NCBI GenBank assembly: GCA_964524145.1
Contig: CAZGCA010000079.1
Location: 1-27,864, forward strand
Length of the DNA: 27,864 nucleotides
Origin: CAZGCA01 sp964524145
GTDB lineage: Bacteria > Hydrogenedentota > CAZGCA01
Direction of reading: 5' to 3'
Within the stretch, counting starts at the first letter, position 1, and every line of letters starts with the position of its first letter. The notes under the pieces were generated by a model that was not told where the DNA came from, ran no database searches, and saw only the letters and a program-made list of their open reading frames with translations. Both the position numbers and the translations under genes were made by a program. This document shows positions 6,858 through 15,547 of this stretch, piece after piece.

Positions 6858-8129
6858 CTAGTAGTCCACCGCAACTACCCACGAGTTGCCGTCGTACACA
6901 ACTATCGCGCCCGCGGAGCCGCTCGATCCCGCGTTCGTGTCGTTGAACAGATCGCCCGCAGCCACGCCGGTGTTTGGCGGGGTACTCCCCGACGGCAGTC
7001 TCAGCACGGTCGCTGACGGTGCCGATGCCGTTCCCAACGCCAGACCTCCCGAAAAGCCCGCGGCGCCGTCACCACTCATGCTGATTTTGAGACTGGCTAA
7101 ACCGTCGTACATTCGAAGGCCGCCCGTCCCATCGTTATAGTTGAAGTCCACTGCACCTGCACCTCTCGCGCGCACCGAAACGTTGTTGTTAGTTCCGCCA
7201 GCCTTCAATATCAGTTGCCCACCCGCCTCAACAATAAGCTGGTTGCTGGCCGACAATACCTTCGCACTCTCGTCCCAGCTCAGCACGTTGGTCATGCCGG
7301 CCTTCAAATCTCCTCGATCGGCCCCCGTCGCAGTGCCAATGTCCAGCCCGCCGTCCACAACCAGATCGTGACCTGCACCGTCGACGCTCTCACGCAACGT
7401 CGTCGTTGAACCGTAGATGGTCTGATCTCCCGAATCCAACAACGATCTGCCACAGAACGACGCACCTTCTTCACCCTCAACCACCATAAAACCGTCAAAA
7501 TGCACGCTCCCAGCAGCGCTTTTCGCCAGCACGACAAACTCTCCTGTGCCGTCGCTTCCCGGGTCAAACGTCGCGCTCCAGCGCGTCCATTCAGTTGCGT
7601 CTCCGGCCTGTTCAGTAAACGAGTTCTCAAACCCCTCCAGGTCAAAACCTGCCTCCGCTGAGCCGTCCGTCTTATACCAAACCGAAAACGTGTACGTTGT
7701 GTCTGGCTTCAGCTCCAGACTCTGCCATGCTTTGTCCTCACCAACACCGTCCGTCGTCAGCTTCATGCTGTACGAGCCGAACCGGACGTCGGTACCGGCC
7801 GCCTCACGCGCAACGGTGGCACCCGACACAGTAAACCCATCCGGCGCCGAACTCGTCCCTGCGCTCCAGCTCTCAACACTCGCATTTGCGATAGCGTTCC
7901 ACGGGTTGCTCCCGCTGAGATCTACACCATTGAATCCCGACGCCGTGACGGAACCGTCTGTGATTATGTCCCCGTCTTTCTCAAGGCTGGCACCCCCGTC
8001 AACAGGGTCGCCGTATCCTCCCCCTACTTGGATCTCTTCCAGATACCTCGGGCTCGGGCCAATCCCGACAAGCACCAAACACAGAGCCCCAACCAACACA
8101 ACCAGCATCAATCCGCCCCTCCGCGTCAT
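6858..8129 (-). CDS. Fibre-like protein with signal/anchor segment and carbohydrate-binding-like domain
   Basis: A 423-residue protein. Residues 1-24 (MTRRGG then a run of L, V and G) form a signal peptide or N-terminal anchor. About residues 80-215 look like a CBM_4_9-type jelly roll: NASVESW, GSYSMKLTT, LKPDTTYTFSVWYK, WTRWSATFD and a final VHFDGFMVVEGE are the typical strands. The rest (about 220-423) is glycine- and serine-rich with DGGLDIGTATG and GLALGTASAP segments like those of phage tail fibres, ending in GAIVVYDGNSWVVAVDY, a common phage fibre C-terminus. The start ATG at 8129 follows GAGGAGTAGGGA, overlapping the protease stop. A secretion or anchor signal is odd for a virion protein. 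It could be a surface receptor-binding protein or a lysogenic surface factor. Confidence 0.6.
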   Translation of the reverse strand: MTRRGGLMLVVLVGALCLVLVGIGPSPRYLEEIQVGGGYGDPVDGGASLEKDGDIITDGSVTASGFNGVDLSGSNPWNAIANASVESWSAGTSSAPDGFTVSGATVAREAAGTDVRFGSYSMKLTTDGVGEDKAWQSLELKPDTTYTFSVWYKTDGSAEAGFDLEGFENSFTEQAGDATEWTRWSATFDPGSDGTGEFVVLAKSAAGSVHFDGFMVVEGEEGASFCGRSLLDSGDQTIYGSTTTLRESVDGAGHDLVVDGGLDIGTATGADRGDLKAGMTNVLSWDESAKVLSASNQLIVEAGGQLILKAGGTNNNVSVRARGAGAVDFNYNDGTGGLRMYDGLASLKISMSGDGAAGFSGGLALGTASAPSATVLRLPSGSTPPNTGVAAGDLFNDTNAGSSGSAGAIVVYDGNSWVVAVDY

Positions 8130-8134
8130 CTTCC

Positions 8135-8881
8135 CTACTCCTCGCTCTCGAACATCCACAGCGACCGTTCCGCTGCACCCTTCCGGCTCACAAGTTCTAG
8201 CGGTCTGTGATACTCTTCACGCGCCGCTCGCAACGCTTCCGGCAACGACTTCAAACCGTTCTCCCGTATCCCCACAATTGATGTCCCTTGCGAACCCGAA
8301 TACACCAGAGAACCTTCCCGCACCTCCACCACGTCATGCATGACGTAATGGCAAGGACTGTCTCCGTACGTTCGCCCTGGAACATGGCTGCACGCGCGGA
8401 TGTCCTCGTGGCATATCGAACATTCCGGAAACCTGAACGAGAAGCCGATCGATGTCGCCCTGTACACACCGCCCTCTATGTTTCGTATTAGGTCCTCGTT
8501 CGACACCGTGCGCAGAATGTAGACGTCCGGTCTGACCGCGACATATCCGCGGTCAGGCTCCTCGTGCAAGCGTGACCGGAAAAACGTGCCTCGAGGCAAC
8601 GACCCTTGAACGTCGTGACGTTCCATGAACGGTTTGCCAACCACCAAACGGTTCACTTTCTTCAGTTCGTCGACCGGGAAAACGCTGTGGTGCGTGTCGA
8701 CTTTGTTGTTGCACAAGTCCATCGTGAACGTTGCTATCTCGTCACGGCTCAAGGGTCTCAGACTGAACCTGTCCACCGCAGCCAGCAGATCGTCTCCTTC
8801 GCCGCCCGGGGCTTCGCTCCTCACCCCGACGATCACACTTTCTTTCTGGAACTCGAATACACCCATCTGTTCTCTTATCAT
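8135..8881 (-). CDS. Prohead (capsid maturation) protease with zinc-knuckle insert
   Basis: A 248-residue protein directly after the portal gene. It has the order of HK97-type prohead proteases. KPFMERH (H89) is the likely catalytic histidine. YRATSIGFSF (S144) is the likely catalytic serine. DVVEVREGSLV is the conserved strand after it. Between these strands a cysteine-rich insert, CSICHEDIRACSH followed by a further cysteine (C154, C157, C164, H166, C177), looks like a zinc knuckle. The enzyme would cleave the capsid N-terminal region during shell maturation. The start ATG at 8881 shares one base with the portal stop (TGATG) and has GGAGAAGG before it, so translation is coupled. The longer frame into the portal gene is rejected. 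Confidence 0.7.
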   Translation of the reverse strand: MIREQMGVFEFQKESVIVGVRSEAPGGEGDDLLAAVDRFSLRPLSRDEIATFTMDLCNNKVDTHHSVFPVDELKKVNRLVVGKPFMERHDVQGSLPRGTFFRSRLHEEPDRGYVAVRPDVYILRTVSNEDLIRNIEGGVYRATSIGFSFRFPECSICHEDIRACSHVPGRTYGDSPCHYVMHDVVEVREGSLVYSGSQGTSIVGIRENGLKSLPEALRAAREEYHRPLELVSRKGAAERSLWMFESEE

Positions 8882-10191
8882 CAGCACACCTTCTCCTTGG
8901 TTTCGGCATGCTGGCCTTTCGTGGATCTCGGCCCATCGCACGCCGGACTGTCTATACCCAGCAGTTCCGCTGCCTTCTGCTGATCCACAAACCCCTCATC
9001 CCGCAACTCTATCGCGTTCGCTATCTCCTGCCGACGCGCGGTTGCTTCCTTCAGCACGTCCACCGCACGGTTTGTCCGCATCTTCACCTTCGCCCGTGCC
9101 GTACCCCACAAGAAGCTGAGCTCGAAGTTGTATACTCGCTCCAATAGTCGCTTTACGCCGCGGTTTACGCTCGCAACGTGGCGGTTGATGATCTCGTACT
9201 GTGCGGTGCCATAGGTTTCCGTCGTGCCATAGTTCCGGCCCAGAAGGATCGGCATCAGGTGCGTGCCCGTTATCACTTGTTCCTCGATCGCTTTGTGGTT
9301 CTCATAGAAAAGGTGCGACCGTCTGCCGCCGCCTATCTCGTCAACACCCACGTTGTCCATCGTCACGAGGTTCTGATCGCTCGCAAGTCGGGACACCGCT
9401 TTCTCCAACCTCTCGAAATTGGCGTTCACGCGCGATTCGTATGCCTCGAACGACTCACCTTTCTGACGCTCCTCGGCCGAATACCTGAAATGCAGCCGCG
9501 ACCAACCCGCGTTGTGGGTCGCCTTCGCCATGTCCTCGAGCAACCGCTGTTGTATCTTCACCACAAACGGGAGCGACCTCAGCATCGAACGCCCATACGG
9601 GTTCGTCCCTTCACGGTCTATGCCGAAATAGAAAAGCAGGTTCGGGTTCAACTCCACATGCTCACCACCCTGCAACTGGTATGGAAGTAAACGCCCGCCG
9701 CTGTCGCGCTTGAACCGGATCGTGGCAACGTCCACAGGCACGATGTCGTGGATCGACTCTCGCGTGCGGCTCAAGACTAGCTCAAACGCCGCCGCGCCGT
9801 ACGTGAACACCGACGTGTAGAAAACCTCCAGCAAACGGTCCATCCCGCCTCCGGCCGCGTTCACTCGTAGGTCCAGCTTACGGATCGCACGTTCACCCCG
9901 CTCGCGGGCTTCTTCGGAAGATGCATCAACCATCTCGACCACGTAGCCCGCCTGACACAATCGTGCCCACGTCCAGACTGCGTCCGAGATGTCGGGGATC
10001 GCATCGCGCAGAAACCTGTATACACCCAACATGAAGAACGGCGTGCTCCCAGGCAACCCGATGAAGCCGTTCAGCGACCCCGTCAACGAGTTGTAGTCCT
10101 CCGGCATCGTCGCGCCAGCAGCGGACGCCCGGTTTACGCGGCGCCCACGGCCCAGAAGCCGACCAGCAAATCCAAGATCTCTCAACCTCAT
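8881..10191 (-). CDS. Phage portal protein
   Basis: A 436-residue protein. The pattern IPDISDAVWTWARLCQAGY, FTYGAAAFELVL, and NPYGRSMLRSLPFVVKIQQRLLEDMAK (cut short here) is that of tailed-phage portal proteins, followed by a helical tail with ETYGTAQYEIINRHV. Portals form the dodecameric ring at one capsid vertex through which DNA enters and leaves. Next to it, in order, are protease and, further on, capsid genes, as usual. TTGAGGA precedes the ATG at close spacing. It is the first gene of the minus-strand cassette. In phages the terminase subunits normally sit just upstream, but here there is only a hairpin-rich gap and then an unrelated enzyme. The C-terminal 30 residues are charged and low in complexity. 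Confidence 0.8.
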   Translation of the reverse strand: MRLRDLGFAGRLLGRGRRVNRASAAGATMPEDYNSLTGSLNGFIGLPGSTPFFMLGVYRFLRDAIPDISDAVWTWARLCQAGYVVEMVDASSEEARERGERAIRKLDLRVNAAGGGMDRLLEVFYTSVFTYGAAAFELVLSRTRESIHDIVPVDVATIRFKRDSGGRLLPYQLQGGEHVELNPNLLFYFGIDREGTNPYGRSMLRSLPFVVKIQQRLLEDMAKATHNAGWSRLHFRYSAEERQKGESFEAYESRVNANFERLEKAVSRLASDQNLVTMDNVGVDEIGGGRRSHLFYENHKAIEEQVITGTHLMPILLGRNYGTTETYGTAQYEIINRHVASVNRGVKRLLERVYNFELSFLWGTARAKVKMRTNRAVDVLKEATARRQEIANAIELRDEGFVDQQKAAELLGIDSPACDGPRSTKGQHAETKEKVC

Positions 10192-10718
10192 ATCGTCCTC
10201 AATCTCGACTCATTAGCGAACCTTTCCACTGCCATATCCCTCTACTCCCTATTGCAAACCTGTCGGGTATCCCGCGCTCCCGCACGGAGCGGCTTGGGGT
10301 AAGATTCGGTTATGAGACTCCCCATAAAAATCTGTGGGCGGAGTCCGGCGCTCGGACGGGAACGGAGGTTGATTCTGCAGGCAGTTCTCAGGCGGAAGTC
10401 ATCCACGTTTCCACAGAGAGCAGCACTCTCAAGTGGGATCCCGGTACCCGAAAGGTCTCCTCTACAAGCAGAGAGCGACCGGGGGTAGACCCGCGATTAA
10501 AGAGACCTCCAGATGTCGGACCGAACCTCGGCCTGACGTCTCAGAATGGCGGTCACGCCACGTAGACCGACACCGGTGGGGACGGTGAGGCGATACGGAG
10601 GAGGCTGCTTGTGGCTTCGATGACGCGCGGATCGTACCTTGCCAGATGTTTGCGCTCCCTTCGACGCTGCTTTGGAAGCCGCATGCTGCCGACCGCTAAG
10701 CCCAGCCAGTCTGCAAAC
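10192..10718. other. Gene-poor, hairpin-rich stretch between portal and radical SAM genes
   Basis: About 530 bases without a convincing gene. There are perfect small hairpins at 10275-10291 (CGCTCC/GGAGCG), 10316-10345 (GACTCCCCA paired with TGGGCGGAGTC), 10343-10357 (GTCCG/CGGAC) and 10416-10430 (GAGAG/CTCTC). A longer pairing joins AGGTCTC (10453-10459) with GAGACCT (10502-10508), and competes with GGTCT/AGACC (10454-10458, 10487-10491). Two of these pairings are mutually exclusive, as in leader or attenuator RNAs. If transcribed leftward, it would be the untranslated leader of the portal operon. A 69-codon minus frame at 10553-10762 is possible but unsupported. No known RNA family was recognised. 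Confidence 0.4.
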
Positions 10719-12302
10719 CTATCGATGAAGGCTGCCGATGCTGCCGGAAAACCGACGCACATAGTCTAAATCGATCTGCCTACGCAGCAACAGGCGCGTG
10801 CCATCGAACATAAGGCGCAGCAAGTTGGACAGTCGCGCCAGAACTACCGCAGGCAACGGATGTCGCATAAACCATTCGGTGCCCGCAATAAACCGAAGAG
10901 CAAACTTGGGAATAAACCACTTCGACGACATCGAAAACAGCGCATTCCAACACTGGTCCTCGCGTGAACGGGGGAAATCGAACGACACCCAGTACTGTCT
11001 AAGGCACCTATCGGACTTCCCAACGACATCCTCCTCGCTTATGATCCCTCTTTCGAGAGCCAACTTTGTGAGTTGCGTCCCCGGCAAATGATTCAGCGAG
11101 AAGATATTCAGAATGAAAGGTCTCGGCAATCTCATCAACAGGTCAAGCGTCGCCCGCTTGTCTGCGCGCGACTCGAACGGGTTGTCCGCAATGATATCGT
11201 ACCGACTATTGATACCGTACTTCTTCATCAGGCCGGCGACGTTTAGTATCTGCTCGTTCGAAAGACGGCGATTGAGGAGTTCTCGCCGTACTTTGTCGGA
11301 GCCGGCCTGAATTCCGACGTTGAAATCGGCAACCCCCGCCTCGCTGAGCAATTTGACCTTCTCTTCCGTGATTGATCGCGGGTCACTGACGCAGTTGAAA
11401 GGCAGTCCAATTCGAGTCGAGTAAGCCTGCTTGAACTCCCGCAGCCATTCCAGGTCAACCCCAAACACTTCGTCATAGAAGAAAACAAAACCAAGATTCA
11501 GCATCATTTCCTTTGCGTATTCAAGTTCACGTACGACATGTCCCACACTGCGCAAACGAACGAATCGCCCCAATCCTTTGTATAGCTCATGAAAGACCGA
11601 ATTCGAACAGTACGTGCAATCATATGGGCACCCGCGCGACCCCGCAATCTCATAGCGAAGGCGTCTGCGCCAAGGGTCACCCTCCTGCAAACGCCCGAAC
11701 TCCACAAAAAACTTGTTCGCGTCAGTGAGATCCGGAATAGGAAGGGAATCCAGATCCGCAACGAGCGGACGGAGGGGGTTGCCCACGGGCCCATCACATC
11801 CCTTATGCCAGACATTCGCAATCGAGTTCGCATCCCCGCCCGTCGCCAGTGCAGTGACAACCTCCGCAAAGGCCTCCTCACCTTCCCCGCAGACCGCGTA
11901 ATCCGCACCACCCAGAACACACTGCTCCGGCGTCACTGTGGCAGCAACACCGCCCCAGATCACTGGAATCCCAAGCTCCTCATGAATTCTTTCGGTTAGT
12001 TCGACGGCAAACGACATGTATGGAGATCGTACGCCCAGACCTACGGCCTTGACCTCGCGCTCCTTGAGAAGACTAATGAAAAGGCCCATCTCCCATTCCG
12101 AAGGCATCTCGAACCGGTTGACCGCATGTTCCTTAAGAAATACGAGATCCGTATCATAACCGCATGCCTTCATGAATGCATAGACTGCTCGAACACCCAT
12201 ACAATCGAAGCTGAAAAGCGAGACGATTGACACACGCCAGTCATGCTCGTATTTGCGCAGATGCTTCCGGGCAAGTGGCTCCGCACACGCTTTCGCACTC
12301 AC
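10719..12302 (-). CDS. B12-binding radical SAM enzyme
   Basis: A protein of about 527 residues with two domains. The N-terminal half looks like a cobalamin-binding Rossmann domain: PVIWGGVAATVTPE and YAVCGEGEEAF are the typical family motifs. It is followed by a radical SAM barrel with SRGCPYDCTYCSN, a CxxxCxxC iron-sulfur motif (C225, C229, C232 counted from the GTG start). Later segments include FNVGIQAGSDKVRRELLNR and DIIADNPFESR, typical of the SAM barrel. Such enzymes do methylations or ring and carbon rearrangements; the substrate cannot be told. The frame reaches a TTG at 12341, but AAGGA eight bases before the GTG at 12302 favours the latter. It is divergent from the MFS gene, with about 600 bases between, and has no clear partner gene. 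Confidence 0.8.
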   Translation of the reverse strand: MSAKACAEPLARKHLRKYEHDWRVSIVSLFSFDCMGVRAVYAFMKACGYDTDLVFLKEHAVNRFEMPSEWEMGLFISLLKEREVKAVGLGVRSPYMSFAVELTERIHEELGIPVIWGGVAATVTPEQCVLGGADYAVCGEGEEAFAEVVTALATGGDANSIANVWHKGCDGPVGNPLRPLVADLDSLPIPDLTDANKFFVEFGRLQEGDPWRRRLRYEIAGSRGCPYDCTYCSNSVFHELYKGLGRFVRLRSVGHVVRELEYAKEMMLNLGFVFFYDEVFGVDLEWLREFKQAYSTRIGLPFNCVSDPRSITEEKVKLLSEAGVADFNVGIQAGSDKVRRELLNRRLSNEQILNVAGLMKKYGINSRYDIIADNPFESRADKRATLDLLMRLPRPFILNIFSLNHLPGTQLTKLALERGIISEEDVVGKSDRCLRQYWVSFDFPRSREDQCWNALFSMSSKWFIPKFALRFIAGTEWFMRHPLPAVVLARLSNLLRLMFDGTRLLLRRQIDLDYVRRFSGSIGSLHR

Positions 12303-12929
12303 TCTATCGTTCCTTAGGAAAAACGTCCTTCGTACAAGCAAGGAAACGCTCGCCGAAACGGCATATCACATTCGCAATGCTCGAACGAACCGGCCAGCGA
12401 TGTGCCTCGATGCCTACGGCATAGGTGTGAAAATGGCATCGTTACACTACGGATTATGCCTCGCGGAGATTCAGAAAATCAAGCACGAGAATCGTGACGA
12501 CTTCTGCAATGAAATGTGTTGAGATTGAGCCGGACCGCATGGGGGCCACGTCAACCCGAGCGTTTCAATACCTGTGGGGCTGGGATCGCCTTTCAGAGAA
12601 TCTCGCTGCTGGCTATGCCTCGCCGGTGCGATCTGCCGATTCCAAAACCCCAACGAAACAAGACCGTTTTCGCACCCCCCTTGACGCAATCGACGCCTTC
12701 GGGAATAATACCGCGATGGTAGTTGTTAAACCATGATAGGAAGTAAGGTCTGATCCTTTGTTTACCAGGGAAAGGCGAGAGCGAAAACTAGACCCTTCAG
12801 ATTAGGGACAACCCCGTGTTCGACACCGAACTCGTGTAAGGTGATTGGCTCCCGCCCTGCCCTTTCTTGAGACTCTTCTCCCAAAGAGACTGCGCAGGCC
12901 CACCTCATACCCCGCAGTGTCGATACCAA
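12303..12929. other. Intergenic region between divergent genes, no gene recognised
   Basis: About 630 bases between the radical SAM gene (minus) and the MFS gene (plus). Short frames exist on both strands but none has a ribosome site plus recognisable sequence. It probably holds the two divergent promoters, but I could not pick boxes with confidence. A single GTTTCAAT (12562-12569) resembles the end of a CRISPR repeat but is not repeated. Confidence 0.3.
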
Positions 12930-15236
12930 ATGGTTAATTGCATGGAACCGCCAAAGCCACAAAGACTCGGTGCGTACAACACCCACCGTGGCTTGCAGCT
13001 TGTCATACTCGCCTGGGTGTTCGGATCGGTCTGGGCAAGCGTAAGCATGGGCGCACAGGTCGTTGGCTTCTTCCATATGTTGGGCGCGTCCACCTTGTTG
13101 ATAGGGTTCCTGGGCGCGGCACCTGCGTTCTCAAACCTCCTGCAACCCATAGGATCGTATTTGATCGAGAAGACGGGCCAACGGAAACGGTTCTTCTTGA
13201 TCTTCGGTTGCATTAACCGGCTCCTGTGGTTTGCTATCCTTGCCGTACCCTTCGTTTTCGGCACGGGAACGTCCGTGGCCGTTATTGCCCTGGCCGTGCT
13301 GATCGCGTCGAAGATGTCCGGCGCGATCGTCGGTTCCGCATGGCTGTCGTGGATGGGCGATCTGGTGCCCGTACAGTTGCGTGGCTCGTTCTTCGGCCGG
13401 CGCCAACGCCTGGGCACGGCCGCGGGAATAGCGGCATCATTGGTTGCCGGTGCGTATCTCCGTACCGACCCCGCATTTACCAAGTTCGCAGTCGTCTTCG
13501 CGATAGCCGCCGTATCGGGCGTTGCAGATATCCTCCTGCACCGTTCGGTTCCGGACTCCCAAGTAGCGCCGGAAGCGGCAAATGTCCGTCTCGCCGACCA
13601 GTTCCTCGATCCGTGGCGAAACGAGCGGTTCCGCGGATTCCTGCTCTTCTTCGTCTTTTTCGGGTTTAGCACGGCGCTTCTGGGTGCATTCATGAATCTG
13701 TATCTTGTCCGCGACCTGCGCCTGAGCTATTTGCTGATTGCCGTCTTTGGCGTGCTGATAACCGGACTCGCTAACATGCTGTTCTCATGGGTGTGGGGCA
13801 TCTTCATGGACCGGTTCGGCAACAAGCCCGTTCTAACCGTGTGCGCTGCCGTCTGCACAACAACACCGGTGTTGTGGGTGTTTTGCGGGCCCAAATCCTT
13901 CGCCCTGATGACGATCATAATGTTCCTCGGCGGCGCTTTCTGGTCGGGCATCAACCTTGCCTCCATCAATCTGCAGATAGGCTTGTCTCCAAGTGGAACG
14001 CGTTCCAGGTTTATCGCTGGCTATGCAATGTGGAGCAGCCTTGCCGCAGCCGCAGGCTCGATTACCGGTGGCGCACTTGCCTCCGCCACCGAAGGCTTCA
14101 CAGTGACTGTTGCAGGCCTGCCCTTACACGGTCTGCACTTTGTGTTTATTGCAACAGCCATAGGCAGGCTGCTGTCGCTGCCTCTGCTCAGATTCATTGA
14201 CGAACCTGCGGTCAAACCCGCGAGCTACATCCTCCGCACGTTCCGAACTCTTAACCCTCTCCGGGTATTCGCCAGCATTCATACCTTCGGACAGAGCGCC
14301 CACGAGCACCGGCGTGTCCAGGCTGCGCGCGGCCTCGGGATCTCCAGGAGCGAACTCGGCGTTACCGATCTCGTCTCTGCTCTGAACGACTCGAGCCAGA
14401 GTGTCCGGGAGGAAGCAGCGCGCGCTCTTGGCGAGATAGGCGCCAAGGAGAGCGTCGAGCCTCTCATCGGAAAACTCAAGGACTCGCTGGCCAATATACA
14501 AACTGAGTCGGCTCGCGCACTTGGCAAGATCGGTGACAGCAAAAGCGTGGAACCCCTCATCGAAAGCCTCAAGAGCGACGACAAGTATCTGCGCGGCAGC
14601 GCGGCCTCCGCTCTCGGTGAGATAGGAGACAACAGAGCTGTTGAGCCTCTAAAGGAACTGCTCGAAGACGAGAAGGACGCTCACGTCTTTGCCGCAGGCG
14701 CAGAGGCGCTCAGCCGACTCGGCGAGATGGAAGCAGCGTTCATGATTCTGCCCGCTCTCAGGCAAACCACCCACCCGATTCTGCGCAAGCAGTTGGCCAT
14801 AACAATCGGCAACCTGCTCGGAGAACAGGGCGAGTTCTATCGCATCATTACCAGGGAAGAACGCCTCGAGGCCAGTGCGGTGCTGCGCCTGCTAAGAGCC
14901 ACAAGGAGGGAGTTTACTCGATCGAGATCCCTGCGGTACAGAAAGGAGTTGCACGGCGCACTCAGCGATCTCGAACACGCGTACACGATAGACAACACCA
15001 CCATGTTCGCACAAGCGCTGTCCGACGTCGTCACTGCACTTGTCGGTGGAGAAAGCAACGGGGAAAGGCACGAGATCTTTCAACGGATATATGCCGAGAG
15101 GCCGAAGCTGGTAAACCGGCTCATATTGCTCGACCATATAAGCAAGAGGAAGCAGCACCTGTTGCACGAGGAGGTCTTGCTGTCTTTTTACATCCTTCGC
15201 TGTGTCGCGCCTGCAGTGTCAAAATCACCCCTCTAA
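12930..15236 (+). CDS. MFS transporter fused to C-terminal HEAT-like repeats
   Basis: A protein of about 768 residues. The first 430 residues hold about twelve hydrophobic segments with MFS-type loops (for example GDLVPVQLRGSFFGRRQRLG between early helices, and FMDRFGNKPVL later). From about residue 478 to 607 there are three to four HEAT/PBS-lyase-type repeats of about 31 residues: VREEAARALGEIG, ESVEPLIGKLKD, TESARALGKIGDSKSVEPL and SAASALGEIGDNRAVEPL. The final 160 residues are helical and unrecognised. The fusion of a transporter with a repeat scaffold suggests a docking site for a cytosolic partner. The start is uncertain: ATG at 12930 or 12942; the earlier ATG at 12867 is also possible. 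No clear ribosome site is seen. A terminator follows about 140 bases downstream. Confidence 0.75.
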   Translation: MVNCMEPPKPQRLGAYNTHRGLQLVILAWVFGSVWASVSMGAQVVGFFHMLGASTLLIGFLGAAPAFSNLLQPIGSYLIEKTGQRKRFFLIFGCINRLLWFAILAVPFVFGTGTSVAVIALAVLIASKMSGAIVGSAWLSWMGDLVPVQLRGSFFGRRQRLGTAAGIAASLVAGAYLRTDPAFTKFAVVFAIAAVSGVADILLHRSVPDSQVAPEAANVRLADQFLDPWRNERFRGFLLFFVFFGFSTALLGAFMNLYLVRDLRLSYLLIAVFGVLITGLANMLFSWVWGIFMDRFGNKPVLTVCAAVCTTTPVLWVFCGPKSFALMTIIMFLGGAFWSGINLASINLQIGLSPSGTRSRFIAGYAMWSSLAAAAGSITGGALASATEGFTVTVAGLPLHGLHFVFIATAIGRLLSLPLLRFIDEPAVKPASYILRTFRTLNPLRVFASIHTFGQSAHEHRRVQAARGLGISRSELGVTDLVSALNDSSQSVREEAARALGEIGAKESVEPLIGKLKDSLANIQTESARALGKIGDSKSVEPLIESLKSDDKYLRGSAASALGEIGDNRAVEPLKELLEDEKDAHVFAAGAEALSRLGEMEAAFMILPALRQTTHPILRKQLAITIGNLLGEQGEFYRIITREERLEASAVLRLLRATRREFTRSRSLRYRKELHGALSDLEHAYTIDNTTMFAQALSDVVTALVGGESNGERHEIFQRIYAERPKLVNRLILLDHISKRKQHLLHEEVLLSFYILRCVAPAVSKSPL

Positions 15237-15377
15237 TGCCAATCCAAGGGAGATCATTCCGTCCGCCGTGCGAGGGCTCGCCTACTGGGAGAGAGAGTTG
15301 TGAACCAGACACCCCCCTCGTTTTCTGGGATTTGACACTGTTAGCAGGACTGTGATAGTATTCTGGGAGACCCAGGG

Positions 15378-15419
15378 GGCGGGAGCCGGCGGTTGTCTGT
15401 CGGCGGGCCCGCCTGTTTT
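15378..15419 (+). terminator. Probable rho-independent terminator after the MFS gene
   Basis: GGCGGG (15378-15383) pairs with CCCGCC (15408-15413). Inside, GCCG pairs with CGGC. The stem is followed by TGTTTT. It lies about 140 bases past the MFS stop codon and before the export operon on the same strand, so it separates the two transcription units. The stretch 15237-15547 holds no recognised gene. Confidence 0.5.
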
Positions 15420-15547
15420 CGTGTCCGCCCGAGCGTGCGGATACGAGCTTTGTGATGCCCAGTCTTGGGTGGAACTGATCGTCCGTTGTAGGGTACTATT
15501 GAGTGTGAGGATGTGTTTTGTCTAACTCCAGGAGACATATCTCCAAG

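Noticed and set aside
10553..10762. 69-codon minus-strand frame after the radical SAM gene
   Set aside because: It overlaps the enzyme gene by 44 bases, has no recognisable sequence and no clear ribosome site; not listed as a gene.
12555..12600. CRISPR-repeat-like end (GTTTCAAT, complement ATTGAAAC)
   Set aside because: Only one copy in the region, no spacers, no cas genes. Treated as chance.
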